64,000 nucleotides of DNA from Paludibacteraceae bacterium (GTDB lineage Bacteria; Bacteroidota; Bacteroidia; Bacteroidales; Paludibacteraceae), in contig JAFSMP010000019.1 in assembly GCA_017447875.1 (NCBI GenBank), forward strand, positions 39,557-103,556, given 5' to 3'. Made by a program: the position numbers and the translations under genes. The notes under the pieces are model-generated. The model was given only the letters and a program-made list of their open reading frames with translations, searched no databases and was not told the origin of the DNA. Within the stretch, counting starts at the first letter, position 1. Each line of letters starts with the position of its first letter. Shown here piece after piece: positions 7,021-17,404 of the stretch.

Positions 7021-7911
7021 AAATCGTTTTTCGACAAGGACCTTAAGTCCATCGGAAACGATTTTAATCTGGATATCTTTCTCCATCTCCACCGGGTCAC
7101 CGTCGATATGGAACGGTGCTTTCTCTTCGCGAATCAGCGTCACCTCTTTCGCGCGGATGGTGTCCATGAAATAACTGTCATCGATACTGCCGGTGAACAG
7201 ACGCAGTGCCAGACTGGCGCTCGCCAGGAGTGCGTGACTGGACATCAGCATGATATCCATCTGTCCGTCCTGGATACTGGCTTTCGGTGCTATCTTCGCA
7301 TCGTTGCCCCATTGGTTCGCGTTGGCAAAGGTGATCAGGAACGCCTTATGCGTCACGTCCAGACCGTCACCCACGATATGGTAACTCTGCGGCTGGTAGG
7401 TAAACACCTGTTTGATCGTGTTCTGCACATAGGTCATGAATCCGCGTTTGTTGCTGGCCGCAAACTGGTCGGCTACGACAGCATCAAAACCCGTGCCGCA
7501 GGTGCACATGAACAGCTTACCGTTCGCCAGACCGTAGTCCACCGAGATGGGTTCGGAGTGGTTGATCAGTTCGATCGCTTTCTGCGGACGCATAGGGATA
7601 GAAAGATGCCGCGCAAAACCGTTGCCGCTTCCCATCGGGATGATACCGAGTGCCGTGTTCGAGTCTTTCAGACCTCGTGCTACCTCGTTCACCGTTCCGT
7701 CACCGCCGATAGCGACGACTGCGTCAAAACCCATGCGGGTAAACTGGTACGCCAACTCCGTCGCATGACCGGCGTACTCGGTATAGACGATGTTCGGCAA
7801 CCATTGGGTGGTGTCCAGCGTCTGCATGATCAGTTTGGGCAACTTGCGTTTCGCACTCTGTGCCTCTTTGTTTCCCGAGATGGGGTTGATGATAAATGCG
7901 ATATTTTTCAT
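7018..7911 (-). CDS. diacylglycerol kinase family lipid kinase (YegS/BmrU type)
   Basis: 297 residues. The N-terminal catalytic domain has INPISGNK at 8-15 and the nucleotide-binding [13 protein letters not shown] from residue 69. [10 protein letters not shown] follows at about 112, and the C-terminal beta-sandwich has HIDGDPVE. It should phosphorylate diacylglycerol or a related lipid at the inner membrane face; the exact substrate cannot be read. It starts one base after the stop of the M6 protease gene, so expression is likely coupled to it. Confidence 0.88.
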   Translation of the reverse strand: MKNIAFIINPISGNKEAQSAKRKLPKLIMQTLDTTQWLPNIVYTEYAGHATELAYQFTRMGFDAVVAIGGDGTVNEVARGLKDSNTALGIIPMGSGNGFARHLSIPMRPQKAIELINHSEPISVDYGLANGKLFMCTCGTGFDAVVADQFAASNKRGFMTYVQNTIKQVFTYQPQSYHIVGDGLDVTHKAFLITFANANQWGNDAKIAPKASIQDGQMDIMLMSSHALLASASLALRLFTGSIDDSYFMDTIRAKEVTLIREEKAPFHIDGDPVEMEKDIQIKIVSDGLKVLVEKRF

Positions 7912-7912
7912 A

Positions 7913-10504
7913 TTATTGAATCCGTACGCCGGTTACACTATAGATTTCTTTTCCGCGGATGATGACCATCTGTCCGTCCCGAATCGCCTTCTTGGCCGTC
8001 GGTTCAACCGCTGTCTTATCCATACCTGTCGGCGTGCAGTTCAGCGTCGTGGTGTAGTTGGTGTAAGCGGCACCACCGGCTGCAGTGATAGCAATCGAGT
8101 TAACGTAGATCGAGTTAGTCGTGCAGGTCACCTCTATCGATGCCTTACCGGAAACTTTATCGAACGTGTATTCGAGTGTACGCAAAGTCGCACCTCCGGT
8201 CTTGGTGACATTCAGTGACTTGCTAACACTGCCGATCGTTACTTCTATACTACCTGCACCCTTGTCTGCATTCGTGCAATAGGTCACGGTGACTGTGCTT
8301 ACGTTGTTGAAAGAAGCCTTACTTGTAGCTCCGGCTCCTGTCGTTCCGGTGGTTACTTGTACACCTCGATCTGCCGACAGTTGATTGCCGTCTTTGTCGC
8401 TGGTCCAAGAGTTCGTAGCATCTGCCCATGCTTTGGATGTGAAGGTGTACTTATCCGTCTGTCCGGCTCCTCCTTCGCCTTGCGTTGCAAATACGGCATA
8501 GAACGTCTTGGCACCCGTTACGGCGTCACCGGTCTTGACGAAGGTCGGAGCGGTAGTCGCAGAACTATAGTTCTCCTGCTCGCACCAGCCGACGAACACT
8601 TTGCCTTTCTCGCAGCTCTCCGGATCCGTTGCCGGTAACACTACCGTACCGGCTGAAGTGGTGGTCGTCCATTCCTGACCGTTCGATTTCCAGGTCAAGG
8701 CAAAAGTCTTTTTTCCTTCCGCCAAGATCACCACGTCGTCCGTCACTTTCTCGATACGGAACTCATTGGTCGCAGCGTTGTAGGTAAAGCCCTTGCCATA
8801 CACCAGTTCGTTCTTGTCTCCCATCTCTACGTCCCAGCAACTGGCATCATCCAGCGTATAACCTGCATTCGGAGTAATCGTCAGACTCAAGGCCGCATTG
8901 ATTGCTACTACACCGTCTGCCGGCACCACACAGTTCGATCCCACCAACTCATACGTACATTCGGTCTTCACTACGCCGCCGTTATACTTGAACGTGATCT
9001 TACCGTCGCTCTCCGTAATCTCCGTCATCGCACAACCCGTTGCCGGCGTGTACGACGTCACTTTGCTCTTACCCGGGAAAGTAGTACCGGAAGTGGTCGT
9101 AGGAGTTGCATCTTGGTAATAAGGAGAATAAGGACGAGTGGTGTTGTTGGCCGTAACGATGGTGTAACCTACGTGTTCATTGTTTGGTACATTATCGTTC
9201 CAATCCGAAGCATTGTAGGTTACTTCCCAAACCAACATGCCATGTCCGGGCAGATAGGTATCCCAACCGGTCTTCTGACGGTTCTCGATATACCATATCC
9301 GTTGCTCTGTACGACAGTCCAGTGCCGTCGTACCGCCCGTTATCTGATACGAATCGCTATAACCGGTCGTCAATTCAACATTGATCTTCGCATCTTTGGC
9401 CAATAATTCCGGTGTGTCCCAACCGAAGAAATATTTGTCGAATACGGAGTAGTTAGGAGGCGTGTTACCGTCGTTGTTGTAACTTCCGTAGTCCATGATA
9501 CTCCATGAACCCGGTGTGTATTTCTTTTTATAATTAGTAGCATCTTCCGAGGTAACATAGTAGTCCGGCAGACCCAGTACGTGTCCGAACTCATGAGCGA
9601 CCGTACCGATACCGCAACGTGTGCCGGCTTGACCGTACATCAACTCACCCGAACATGCATAGTCGTTGATATAGAGACCATCTACCTTGCTTTGCGCTTG
9701 AGTATAGGTACAATAATGATAGTAGCGGCAACCGGCCAGACTCCAGTTATGCGGCCAGATGGCATCTTCGACATCCGAATCGGCCTCACCTGCTCCGGCA
9801 TAGATGATATAGACGAAATCCACGTACGAGTTACCGTCATTATTGTATTTGGTAAAATCTACACCGTCTGCATCTGCCAGTTTGCAGGCTTCAACAACCA
9901 TGTCACCCGCCAAGACATCACTGCCGCTTTCATCATTGGCTCCGTAGTAAGCCCGGTTATGGGAAAGCGTATACGGACCCACTACATCGAAATCTGGCAC
10001 ATATTGACCGTTCGACTGCGCGCGATAGTACTCACGTGTGGAACCCGTTGCACCACTATAGGTGTAGTTCTCCGAGTTCATCATATCCCACATAGCCTGG
10101 CGCGTGTTCTTGCTGTCGAAAGCTACATCACTGAAATTCACCAAAATCACCAGACCGCGCGGAGCCATGTTCAACTTGCCTACTTTACGCATCGGCTGAC
10201 TCATGTCCTGCTGATTGTACTTACGCGAAGCGCGCATGGCTTTGGAAACCTCCGATTGCACAGCGTTTTTCTCCGCCTTCTGCCAACCCTTCACGTCGTC
10301 ATTTACGTACTGTACACCATTTTTATCCTCCCAGTAATGGAAGAACTCATCTCCTACTTGACGCAACTCAACCGTACTACCGTCCGGCAAGGTCTTCGTC
10401 TGCCATCCGCGGTAAGCCGGTACAGCCCATAAACTTACAGCCATCACGCTGCAAAACATGCACGCCAACAATCTGCGTGCCCCGGATTTAAAATTTCGTT
10501 TCAC
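7913..10504 (-). CDS. secreted M6-family metalloprotease with C-terminal sorting-like tail
   Basis: 863 residues from the GTG at 10504. I chose it because it gives a normal signal peptide (MKRNFKSGARR, hydrophobic core, cleavage near LWAVPA) and lies after the promoter; a TTG at 10531 would add nine residues. The zinc site HEFGHVLGLPD is at about residues 304-314 (His304, Glu305, His308, Asp314), the HExxHxxGxxD form of M6 peptidases. A beta-rich region with repeats follows (about 530-810; TLTITPNAGYTLDDA and GKVFVGWCEQ resemble bacterial repeat and Listeria-Bacteroides repeat modules). The last 25 residues (AKKAIRDGQMVIIRGKEIYS) match the tails of two other secreted proteins here, suggesting a type IX sorting signal. 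First gene of the long minus operon. Confidence 0.88.
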   Translation of the reverse strand: MKRNFKSGARRLLACMFCSVMAVSLWAVPAYRGWQTKTLPDGSTVELRQVGDEFFHYWEDKNGVQYVNDDVKGWQKAEKNAVQSEVSKAMRASRKYNQQDMSQPMRKVGKLNMAPRGLVILVNFSDVAFDSKNTRQAMWDMMNSENYTYSGATGSTREYYRAQSNGQYVPDFDVVGPYTLSHNRAYYGANDESGSDVLAGDMVVEACKLADADGVDFTKYNNDGNSYVDFVYIIYAGAGEADSDVEDAIWPHNWSLAGCRYYHYCTYTQAQSKVDGLYINDYACSGELMYGQAGTRCGIGTVAHEFGHVLGLPDYYVTSEDATNYKKKYTPGSWSIMDYGSYNNDGNTPPNYSVFDKYFFGWDTPELLAKDAKINVELTTGYSDSYQITGGTTALDCRTEQRIWYIENRQKTGWDTYLPGHGMLVWEVTYNASDWNDNVPNNEHVGYTIVTANNTTRPYSPYYQDATPTTTSGTTFPGKSKVTSYTPATGCAMTEITESDGKITFKYNGGVVKTECTYELVGSNCVVPADGVVAINAALSLTITPNAGYTLDDASCWDVEMGDKNELVYGKGFTYNAATNEFRIEKVTDDVVILAEGKKTFALTWKSNGQEWTTTTSAGTVVLPATDPESCEKGKVFVGWCEQENYSSATTAPTFVKTGDAVTGAKTFYAVFATQGEGGAGQTDKYTFTSKAWADATNSWTSDKDGNQLSADRGVQVTTGTTGAGATSKASFNNVSTVTVTYCTNADKGAGSIEVTIGSVSKSLNVTKTGGATLRTLEYTFDKVSGKASIEVTCTTNSIYVNSIAITAAGGAAYTNYTTTLNCTPTGMDKTAVEPTAKKAIRDGQMVIIRGKEIYSVTGVRIQ

Positions 10505-10539
10505 GATTATATATTGTTTAGTATTTTGCAAATCGGCTG

Positions 10540-10570
10540 CAAAGTTACGAAAAATTTTTCATATATGCAA
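10540..10570 (-). promoter_or_regulatory. promoter of the M6-protease operon
   Basis: TTG (10568-10570, in TTGCATATATG), 20 nt, TAACTTTG (10540-10547). It heads an operon of at least twelve genes that runs to the left edge. Confidence 0.85.
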
Positions 10571-10726
10571 GCGCGCGCGTACTTTTTTTGAAAAAATAGA
10601 GAAAATGAACTCGGGCAAGACCGCTGAATCTATCTTTTCCCATTCTGTCATTCGTTCAAAAAACTGTGCCCCGTTTATGAGATTTTGAATTTCGCTAATA
10701 ATCTATATTTCAGTAATTTGTTTTCC

Positions 10727-10761
10727 TTTATCACACGCTTTTTGTGATAAAGCTTATCACA
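10727..10761. promoter_or_regulatory. triple TTATCACA operator
   Basis: Three half-sites in alternating orientation: TTTATCACA (10727-10735), TGTGATAAA (10743-10751), TTATCACA (10754-10761). The first two form a perfect 9-bp inverted repeat with a 7-nt spacer; the last two a second inverted repeat. They end five bases before the TTG of the promoter for the HTH gene. An activator site or autoregulation is inferred. Confidence 0.6.
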
Positions 10762-10766
10762 GACTA

Positions 10767-10797
10767 TTGCGCATATCAGAAAAAAGCAGTACCTTTG
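10767..10797 (+). promoter_or_regulatory. promoter of the HTH regulator gene
   Basis: TTG (10767-10769), 20 nt, TACCTTTG (10790-10797), followed by CACCGG. It lies directly after the triple operator. Confidence 0.85.
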
Positions 10798-10826
10798 CAC
10801 CGGATTTTTTAAAAAAACATCGAATT

Positions 10827-11288
10827 ATGGAAAGTCACATTTTTGGAGTACCGGACATTATTATGATCGCAAACGCGGTAGTTTGGTTAACCATCGGATT
10901 TATTATCGAGCGTATAATCACGGTCAGGCGCGAACTCACGGACCTGCGTATACGTCTCCTTACTACACAACGCGAGCAGGAACAACGCGACAAAATGTTG
11001 TTGGAACAACTCAAACAGCAAACGGACAAACCGCATGCTTTGGAAGATCTACAGCAACTGTTCAGCAGCAAAGTGAACCATATTCGCCGCATGTACCCTG
11101 CGCTGACAGATACAGATATACAGGTACTTACGCTCATCGGACTCGGTGTGGACAACAATGAGATCCTCGCTTTCACCGATATGTCCAAACGTACGTATTA
11201 CAAACGTCGTCAACTCATTGCGCAGCGAATGAACACGACTGCCGCACAACTGGACGAACTCGCTAAATCAGTATTCACTTCAAAATAA
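10827..11288 (+). CDS. membrane-anchored HTH protein (LuxR-like C-terminal domain)
   Basis: 153 residues from the ATG at 10827, the first after the promoter. A transmembrane segment lies at about residues 9-28 (DIIMIANAVVWLTIGFII), then a charged coiled coil (about 30-75; RRELTDLRIRLLTTQREQ). The C-terminal domain is YPALTDTDIQVLTLIGLG, then NEILAFTDMSKRTYYKRR. This has the layout of a LuxR/GerE-type four-helix HTH and resembles the HTH halves of Bacteroidota TPR regulators. A DNA-binding protein tethered to the membrane is inferred. The inverted repeats just upstream could be its own site. The gene behind it encodes another membrane protein and may be its partner. Confidence 0.65.
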   Translation: MESHIFGVPDIIMIANAVVWLTIGFIIERIITVRRELTDLRIRLLTTQREQEQRDKMLLEQLKQQTDKPHALEDLQQLFSSKVNHIRRMYPALTDTDIQVLTLIGLGVDNNEILAFTDMSKRTYYKRRQLIAQRMNTTAAQLDELAKSVFTSK

Positions 11289-11297
11289 TTTATCATT

Positions 11298-12005
11298 ATG
11301 AAACGACTTTATTGGATTGCTTTTATCTACACCCTTGGCATGATTGTCTTAGAGGTTATTGGCAGTTATTTAGACGCTCGGTTCCTTGTGGCGGGTCGCT
11401 GGATAAGTTCCATCCTCACATACGCGTATTTAGGTGGTTTCTTTTATCTTATATCGCGTAAAACGCCTGTCACTTTGACCGAAGAGGAACTTCAGGCATC
11501 CGTCCCGGAACGACAGGACTTCAGTCCGAAAATCACCAAGCCGCGTTGGATAGGTCTGGCTATCGGTATTCCTGCCTCTTTGGTAATAATGTTTCTACTC
11601 GCGTTTTCAGATATGGGCATGTATAGGGTCTTTAAGGGCGCTCCGTTCATGGAGACCTTGATCAAAGATCTCCAAGTATATGTGATTCTATTCAAATCGA
11701 TCACTTTTTGGGTTGTGATGGTGGCTCTGGCAGTATTTTCCGTCATCGGCTATAAACGCATGGCACGCAATAAATATATCATTGACGACGACACGCTTAT
11801 CATTCAGGAAAACAGGCAATTCAAGACCGAAGAGGAAATCCGTATTCCGTTAGACACCATCGACGAGGTATATCTGCGCTTTAACGGAACCGGCCTTTCT
11901 GGTTTATATCTCAATATTCAGGGTATCAAACGCCGTCTCAACACCGGTATCGACTCCCTTGCGCTCGGTAAGGCGATATTGCAACACAAGCATGCCTTGT
12001 CATAG
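11298..12005 (+). CDS. four-helix membrane protein with C-terminal PH-like domain
   Basis: 235 residues. Hydrophobic segments lie at about 5-24, 32-53, 83-103 and 129-150. The cytosolic tail (about 155-232) reads NKYIIDDDTLIIQENRQFKT, EIRIPLDTIDEVYLR, then GLYLNIQG and LNTGIDSLALGKAILQ, the strand pattern of the small bacterial PH-like domains often found after membrane helices. I do not recognise a named family. It is ten bases behind the HTH gene and probably shares its promoter. Nothing shows a substrate or function. Confidence 0.6.
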   Translation: MKRLYWIAFIYTLGMIVLEVIGSYLDARFLVAGRWISSILTYAYLGGFFYLISRKTPVTLTEEELQASVPERQDFSPKITKPRWIGLAIGIPASLVIMFLLAFSDMGMYRVFKGAPFMETLIKDLQVYVILFKSITFWVVMVALAVFSVIGYKRMARNKYIIDDDTLIIQENRQFKTEEEIRIPLDTIDEVYLRFNGTGLSGLYLNIQGIKRRLNTGIDSLALGKAILQHKHALS

Positions 12006-12091
12006 CGTGTCCATAAAATACCTTGTCGTAGCATGCACATAGCGTGCAGATACCACCGACATCTTTTCCTGTGCTTTTAAACATCAAAAAG

Positions 12092-12139
12092 CGCGTGATT
12101 AGCGGGCGATTACCTCGTGATTAGCCCGCTATTAACGCG
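12092..12139. repeat. imperfect hairpin downstream of the membrane protein gene
   Basis: CGCGT (12092-12096) pairs with ACGCG (12135-12139), and AGCGGGC (12101-12107) with GCCCGCT (12124-12130), around a 16-nt loop. There is no T-run on either side, so it is not an obvious intrinsic terminator. The rest of 12006-12091 shows only TAGCGTG/CATAGCGTGCA-like short words. Confidence 0.55.
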
Positions 12140-12211
12140 TTATAAATCCAAGAAAAAAACAATTTAGGCTCAATTTCCAGCCAAAAATCAGCAAAAAATT
12201 GCATCTTTTAC

Positions 12212-12262
12212 TATATATATACATAGTATATATATACTTTTGTTAATGTCATAATGTCATAA
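12212..12262. repeat. AT inverted repeat and AATGTCAT direct repeat upstream of secA
   Basis: TATATATATAC (12212-12222) and its exact complement GTATATATATA (12226-12236) with a 3-nt spacer, then two AATGTCAT words (12245-12260). This lies directly upstream of the secA promoter, a natural place for regulation. Function is inferred only from position. Confidence 0.55.
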
Positions 12263-12268
12263 AATAAA

Positions 12269-12300
12269 TTTGCATATGTCATTTTTTTTTTGTACCTTTG
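12269..12300 (+). promoter_or_regulatory. promoter of secA
   Basis: TTG (12270-12272, in TTTGCATATGTC), 20 nt, TACCTTTG (12293-12300), then CACCCG. The ATG follows at 12335. Confidence 0.87.
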
Positions 12301-12334
12301 CACCCGCATTTTGTGTAAATACTGAAAACAAGAT

Positions 12335-15300
12335 ATGAATTTTATTGAGATTATTACGAAACTATTCGGCAACAAGGCGCAGAAAGATATGCGCGCTATC
12401 CAGCCGATAGTGGACCAGATCAAGGCACAATACGAGATGATTGATGCCTTGTCGAATGATGAACTGCGTGCTCACTCGTGGGCACTGATGGACAAACTGC
12501 AGGCTGCCGTCAAGGACCGCAAGGACCGTATCGCGGAACTGAAAGCATCCATCGAGGGAACGCCGATCGAGAAACGCGAGAAGATCTACAACGAGGTGGA
12601 TAAACTCGAGAAGGAGATCAAGGACACCTACGAAGAGGTGCTGACGGAGATCATGCCGGAAGCCTATGCGATCGTTAAGTCCACCGCACGTCGTTTTGCG
12701 CAGAGTGAGACCGTCGAAGTGACGGCAACCGAGATGGACCGTGACTTGGCGGCAGACGAGCGTTTTGACTTCGTGGAGATAGAAGGCGACAAGGCCGTTT
12801 ATAAGAACCATTGGATGGCAGGCGGAAACGAGATCACCTGGGATATGGTGCATTATGACGTGCAGCTGTTCGGTGGTGTGGTTCTGCATCAGGGTAAGAT
12901 CGCCGAGATGGCGACGGGTGAAGGTAAGACCCTCGTAGCGACGCTGCCGGTGTACCTCAACGCTCTGACGCACGAAGGTGTACACGTAGTGACCGTCAAC
13001 GATTACCTGGCTAAACGTGACTCGGAGTGGAACGGACCGATATACATGTTCCTCGGTCTGACGGTGGACTGTATCGACAAACACCGTCCCAACAGCGACG
13101 AGCGTCGTAAGGCTTATGCCTGCGATATCACCTTCGGTACGAACAACGAGTTCGGTTTTGACTACCTGCGTGATAACATGGCGACGAGCCCGCTCGACCT
13201 CGTGCAACGCGGACACAACTACGCGATCGTCGATGAGGTGGACTCCGTCCTGATCGATGATGCCCGTACGCCGTTGATCATCTCCGGTCCGGTGCCCAAA
13301 GGCGAAGACCAGATGTTCGATGAATACAAGGACCGCGTGGCACAACTCGTGCGTACCCAGACGACGCTGACCACCAAGTTGCTGGCAGAAGCCAAGGCGA
13401 AAATGGGTTCGGAGGACGAGAAAGTGCGCGAAGAAGGCGAGTTGGCGCTGTTCCGTAGCTTCAAAGGCATGCCGAAAAGCAAGGCCTTGATCAAGTTCCT
13501 CAGCGAACCCGGCATCAAGGTGCGCATGCAGAAGACCGAAGAGTTCTACCTGCAGGAGAACGAGAAGAACATGCATATCGCGACCGATGAGCTCTATTTC
13601 GTCATCGACGAGAAGAACAAGACCATCGAGTTAACCGATAAAGGTATCGATGCCCTCACCGGTACGACCGAAGACCCGAATTTCTTCGTGTTGCCCGACG
13701 TAGGTTCTGAGATCGCCGATCTCGAGCAACAGACCGGTTTGTCGCACGACGAGATGCAGCAGCGCAAGGACGATATCTACACGAACTATTCGATCAAGTC
13801 CGAGCGCGTACACACCGTGCATCAGCTGCTCAAAGCCTACACGCTCTTCGAGAAAGATGTGGACTATATCATCGATAACGGAGAGGTGAAGATCGTCGAT
13901 GAGCAGACGGGTCGTATCATGGAAGGTCGTCGTTGGAGCGACGGTCTGCACCAAGCCGTCGAAGCGAAAGAGAACGTGAAGGTCGAAGGCGCTACGCAGA
14001 CCTTTGCCACGATCACGCTGCAGAACTACTTCCGTATGTACCACAAGCTCGCCGGTATGACCGGTACGGCAGAGACCGAGGCGGGTGAGTTCTGGAACAT
14101 CTACAAACTCGACGTAGTCGTTATCCCGACCAACCGTCCGATTGCCCGTATCGACATGAACGACCGTATCTATCGCACCAAACGCGAGAAATACAATGCC
14201 GTCATCGATGAGATCGTGAACATGGTCAACCAAGGTCGTCCGGTGCTGGTAGGTACGACGAGCGTGGAGATCTCGGAGTTGCTGAGTAAGATGCTCAATA
14301 TTCGCAAGATCAAGCATAATGTGTTGAACGCCAAGTTGCACCAGCAAGAGGCGCAAGTCGTTGCCGAAGCCGGTCGGGCCGGTGTCGTCACGATCGCAAC
14401 GAACATGGCCGGTCGTGGTACGGATATCAAGTTGACGCCGGAAGTGAAAGAAGCCGGTGGTCTCGCCATCATCGGTACCGAGCGTCACGAGAGCCGTCGT
14501 GTGGATAGACAGTTACGCGGTCGTGCCGGTCGTCAAGGTGACCCGGGTTCGTCCGTCTTCTATGTATCGCTCGAAGATGACCTGATGCGTATGTTCGGTT
14601 CGGAACGTATCGCCGCCGTCATGGACCGTATGGGCTTCCAGGAAGGCGAGATGATCGAGCATAACATGATCTCGAACTCTATCGAGCGGGCGCAGAAGAA
14701 GGTCGAAGAGAATAACTTCGGTATCCGTAAGCGCCTCATCGAGTACGATGATGTGATGAACCAACAGCGTAACCTGATCTACGCCAAACGTCGTCACGCC
14801 CTCATGGGTGAGCGTATAGGCGTGGATATCACCAATATGATCTACGAAACCGCCGATGCGATCTTCATGGAGGCTAAGGCAGCGAATGACTATTACGGCC
14901 TGCAAGACGACGTGATGCAGACTTTCGCAATCGAACTGCCGTTTGACGAAGATACCTTCAGCCGCGGTAAGAAAGATCAACTGAGCGAACAACTCGCTGA
15001 GGCTGCATTGGATAGCTTCAAGCGTCGTATGGACAAACTGATGCAGACCGCCGATCCGCAGATCCAGTACGTGTTCGAGACCAAGGGACAGATGTACGAG
15101 AACATCCTCATCCCGATCACGGACGGCAAGCGTGTGTATAACATCGCCGTGAACCTCAAGGCTGCGGCGGAAACGCACTGCAAAGAGGTGGTCAAAGAGT
15201 TCGAGAAACGGATGTTGCTGTACGTCATCGATGACGAATGGAAAGAGCATCTCCGTCAGTTGGATGACCTCAAGCAGAGCGTGCAGAATGCGTCGTATGA

Positions 15301-15670
15301 GCAGAAAGACCCGCTGTTGATCTACAAACTGGAGTCGTTCCATATCTTCAAGTCGATGCTGGAGAACCTCAACCGCCGTGCGATAGCGATCCTGCTGCGT
15401 GGTCAGATCCATGTGCAGGAACCCGATAAGGTACAGCAGGCACAGCAGCAACGCCGTATGGACTACAGCCGTTACCGCACGCAGAAAGATGCCGTACAAC
15501 AAGCGGCACAGGCGTCCGGAGCCGCTGCAGCAGCCGGTCGTGACACCCGTGAGAACGCCCGTCCGGAACCGATCCATGTGGATAAGAAACCGCGTCCGAA
15601 TGACCCGTGTCCGTGCGGAAGCGGCAAGAAATACAAACAGTGTCATGGTAGACTCGCCGCAGGAGTATAA
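12335..15670 (+). CDS. secA: preprotein translocase ATPase SecA
   Basis: 1111 residues, typical for the large SecA of Bacteroidota. Walker A is MATGEGKT at residues 192-199; [11 protein letters not shown] starts at 300. NBD2 motifs include [19 protein letters not shown] and [14 protein letters not shown]. The C-terminus carries the SEC-C zinc motif [17 protein letters not shown] Bacteroidota-type insertion of charged helices is present at about 60-105 ([20 protein letters not shown]). It drives export through SecYEG. It has its own promoter behind a palindromic region. The DUF3078 gene follows after a word-repeat junction. Confidence 0.98.
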   Translation: MNFIEIITKLFGNKAQKDMRAIQPIVDQIKAQYEMIDALSNDELRAHSWALMDKLQAAVKDRKDRIAELKASIEGTPIEKREKIYNEVDKLEKEIKDTYEEVLTEIMPEAYAIVKSTARRFAQSETVEVTATEMDRDLAADERFDFVEIEGDKAVYKNHWMAGGNEITWDMVHYDVQLFGGVVLHQGKIAEMATGEGKTLVATLPVYLNALTHEGVHVVTVNDYLAKRDSEWNGPIYMFLGLTVDCIDKHRPNSDERRKAYACDITFGTNNEFGFDYLRDNMATSPLDLVQRGHNYAIVDEVDSVLIDDARTPLIISGPVPKGEDQMFDEYKDRVAQLVRTQTTLTTKLLAEAKAKMGSEDEKVREEGELALFRSFKGMPKSKALIKFLSEPGIKVRMQKTEEFYLQENEKNMHIATDELYFVIDEKNKTIELTDKGIDALTGTTEDPNFFVLPDVGSEIADLEQQTGLSHDEMQQRKDDIYTNYSIKSERVHTVHQLLKAYTLFEKDVDYIIDNGEVKIVDEQTGRIMEGRRWSDGLHQAVEAKENVKVEGATQTFATITLQNYFRMYHKLAGMTGTAETEAGEFWNIYKLDVVVIPTNRPIARIDMNDRIYRTKREKYNAVIDEIVNMVNQGRPVLVGTTSVEISELLSKMLNIRKIKHNVLNAKLHQQEAQVVAEAGRAGVVTIATNMAGRGTDIKLTPEVKEAGGLAIIGTERHESRRVDRQLRGRAGRQGDPGSSVFYVSLEDDLMRMFGSERIAAVMDRMGFQEGEMIEHNMISNSIERAQKKVEENNFGIRKRLIEYDDVMNQQRNLIYAKRRHALMGERIGVDITNMIYETADAIFMEAKAANDYYGLQDDVMQTFAIELPFDEDTFSRGKKDQLSEQLAEAALDSFKRRMDKLMQTADPQIQYVFETKGQMYENILIPITDGKRVYNIAVNLKAAAETHCKEVVKEFEKRMLLYVIDDEWKEHLRQLDDLKQSVQNASYEQKDPLLIYKLESFHIFKSMLENLNRRAIAILLRGQIHVQEPDKVQQAQQQRRMDYSRYRTQKDAVQQAAQASGAAAAAGRDTRENARPEPIHVDKKPRPNDPCPCGSGKKYKQCHGRLAAGV

Positions 15671-15674
15671 CCGG

Positions 15675-15714
15675 GTCGAAGTCTCGAGACCTCGTGATCT
15701 CGAAATCTCGAAAT
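15675..15714. repeat. word repeat between secA and the DUF3078 gene
   Basis: GTCGAAGTCTCGAGACC then TCGTGATCTCGAAATCTCG, ending in the ATG of the next gene. A TCTCGAAA-like word is repeated about four times. Confidence 0.65.
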
Positions 15715-16876
15715 GAAGAAATTAGGGCTCATACTAACGATTTGTTGCGCTGTCATGCATGTGGCAGCGCAACAAGTATATCCGGATACGTTTAAGTTAG
15801 CGGAGCAGCGCAAGACGGTGGACATGGATCCGCTGTTGTTGGACATGGTAGCCGCGCAGAGTAGGGAACTACATGCGAAGGACACCACCGATACGCTGAC
15901 CGCTGCTGACATTCTGCGTCTGGACTCGATAGCCCGGGAGATGGCAGAGATCGACTCCCTCCGTGCCATGAACGCCGAACTGACCTTTCAGGCCATGAGT
16001 CGTATTCCCACCATCGAGGTGAGTAAGTCCTGGATCAAAGATGCGGAAGAAGACCGGAACGACGTGCTCCGTGCCATCCGCGACGCTAGATCTCCTTGGC
16101 GAAGAGAAGCCACGCTGATGGCGCAGATCACGCAGAACTACGTCACCAAGAACTGGTACCAGGGCGGTTCGTCATCCTTCGCCGGACTCGGTATCGCCAA
16201 AGGACAGATCAGTTATATCACCGACCGCTTCACATGGGAGAACACCGGCGAATGGCGTATGGGTGGTACGACGGTGGCGAATGACAGTCTGCACAAGGTG
16301 AACACGACGGACGACATGTTGCGGCTCTACACCAAGGCGAACCTGCGTATCGTGCCGAAGATCTTTGCATCCGTGTCCGCTGAGATCGAGACACGGTTGT
16401 TGCCGACCTACAAATCCAACTCCAACGAACTGAAGACCGGACCGTTCTCACCCCTCCGCTTCTATGCCGCGTTCGGTGTGGATTTCAAGCCCGTGAAGAA
16501 CCTGTCTATCTCCGTCTCGCCGATCTCGTATAAGGTGATTCATGTGCAGGATACGGCACGCGTCAGAGGGAAGGATTTTGGTCTCAAGACCGGGGAACGG
16601 ACGCAACATAATATCGGTTCGTCCGTGCGTGTGGAATATACGTGGAAACCCGTGCGAGAGGTAGAACTGGAAACCCGGTTCTATATGTATACCAATTATA
16701 AAGAGGTGGAAATGGATTTGGAGATCAACTGCGATTTTATCATCAACCGTTTCCTCTCGGCGCGTCTGCAGTTACATCCGCGCTATGACTCCTCGGCGAT
16801 CTTGGAAGGCGATAAGCATGCCAAGATGCAGTTCCGCGAATTGCTATCGTTGGGCTTCGCCCATAAGTTCCACTAA
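15713..16876 (+). CDS. DUF3078 family outer-membrane protein
   Basis: 387 residues with a signal peptide (MKKLGLILTICCAVMHVAAQ). A helical, acidic N-terminal part (about 25-110) precedes a beta-barrel-like region with alternating strands: TENWY-type TQNYVTKNWYQGG, RFTWENTGEWRMGG, LRFYAAFGVDFKPVKNLSIS, ending in ELLSLGFAHKFH. The terminal aromatic residue (His-Phe-His) resembles outer-membrane barrel ends. NWYQGG and the length fit DUF3078. The function is unknown. It overlaps the convergent HD gene by 33 bp. Confidence 0.8.
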   Translation: MKKLGLILTICCAVMHVAAQQVYPDTFKLAEQRKTVDMDPLLLDMVAAQSRELHAKDTTDTLTAADILRLDSIAREMAEIDSLRAMNAELTFQAMSRIPTIEVSKSWIKDAEEDRNDVLRAIRDARSPWRREATLMAQITQNYVTKNWYQGGSSSFAGLGIAKGQISYITDRFTWENTGEWRMGGTTVANDSLHKVNTTDDMLRLYTKANLRIVPKIFASVSAEIETRLLPTYKSNSNELKTGPFSPLRFYAAFGVDFKPVKNLSISVSPISYKVIHVQDTARVRGKDFGLKTGERTQHNIGSSVRVEYTWKPVREVELETRFYMYTNYKEVEMDLEINCDFIINRFLSARLQLHPRYDSSAILEGDKHAKMQFRELLSLGFAHKFH

Positions 16877-17404
16877 CGCATTCCAGCGGTTGAAAGCTTC
16901 AGAACCGTACTTCCAAATATTATACTTGATCTTGTCGATGGAGACCTCTTCACCGAGGTGCGACTTGCTGTAGAACTTATCGGCATAACAGATGATCTTC
17001 TCTTCGAGACTCTGCGGGCAGTAGTCCCGTTCGGGAATCGGCAGTTCTTCGCGAATGATCTGTTCGATGGTGATACCGGTGCCTGTATGCCGTTCAGCCA
17101 CCAGCGCATGTTTGGGATATCCTTCCGCACGTAATAACTCCGCTCCCAGATAACCATGCTCGATATATGCGTGCTTACCGCGGCAGTAGATCTTCGGGGC
17201 ATCACAGAAGATGATGCCTATGTCATGTAACATCGCCGCCTCTTCGACAAACGCCCGATCGACCTGTCCGCTCTGTGTCCATTCCGGGTGGGCATCGATG
17301 ATGCGCAACGCACGGTCAGCCACCTGCCGACTATGCGTCACCAGCACTTCCCGTAACGCAGGGTAGTTACCGTAATACTTATCGATGAGCTTAATGTAGT
17401 CCAT
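16844..17404 (-). CDS. HD-domain phosphohydrolase
   Basis: 186 residues. The HD signature is H24 (VTHSRQVADRAL), then MLHDIG with His60-Asp61, then HAYIEHGYLGAELL and VAERHTG. This corresponds to small HDIG proteins of Bacteroidota. The substrate is unknown (nucleotide or cyclic nucleotide phosphoesters are typical of the superfamily). The start at 17404 overlaps the end of fmt by 14 bp. It is the last gene of the nadK-lgt-fmt operon. Confidence 0.8.
   Translation of the reverse strand: MDYIKLIDKYYGNYPALREVLVTHSRQVADRALRIIDAHPEWTQSGQVDRAFVEEAAMLHDIGIIFCDAPKIYCRGKHAYIEHGYLGAELLRAEGYPKHALVAERHTGTGITIEQIIREELPIPERDYCPQSLEEKIICYADKFYSKSHLGEEVSIDKIKYNIWKYGSEAFNRWNALVELMGEAQR

Noticed and set aside
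12212-12236. The AT inverted repeat as a replication origin
   Set aside because: No DnaA-box cluster and no dnaA, dnaN or other origin-linked genes are nearby.
12362-15646. Long open frames on the strand opposite secA (404, 285 and 377 codons)
   Set aside because: They mirror secA codon usage, have no promoter or start context, and their translations have no recognisable motifs. Similar shadows lie opposite dcp, serC and glyS.
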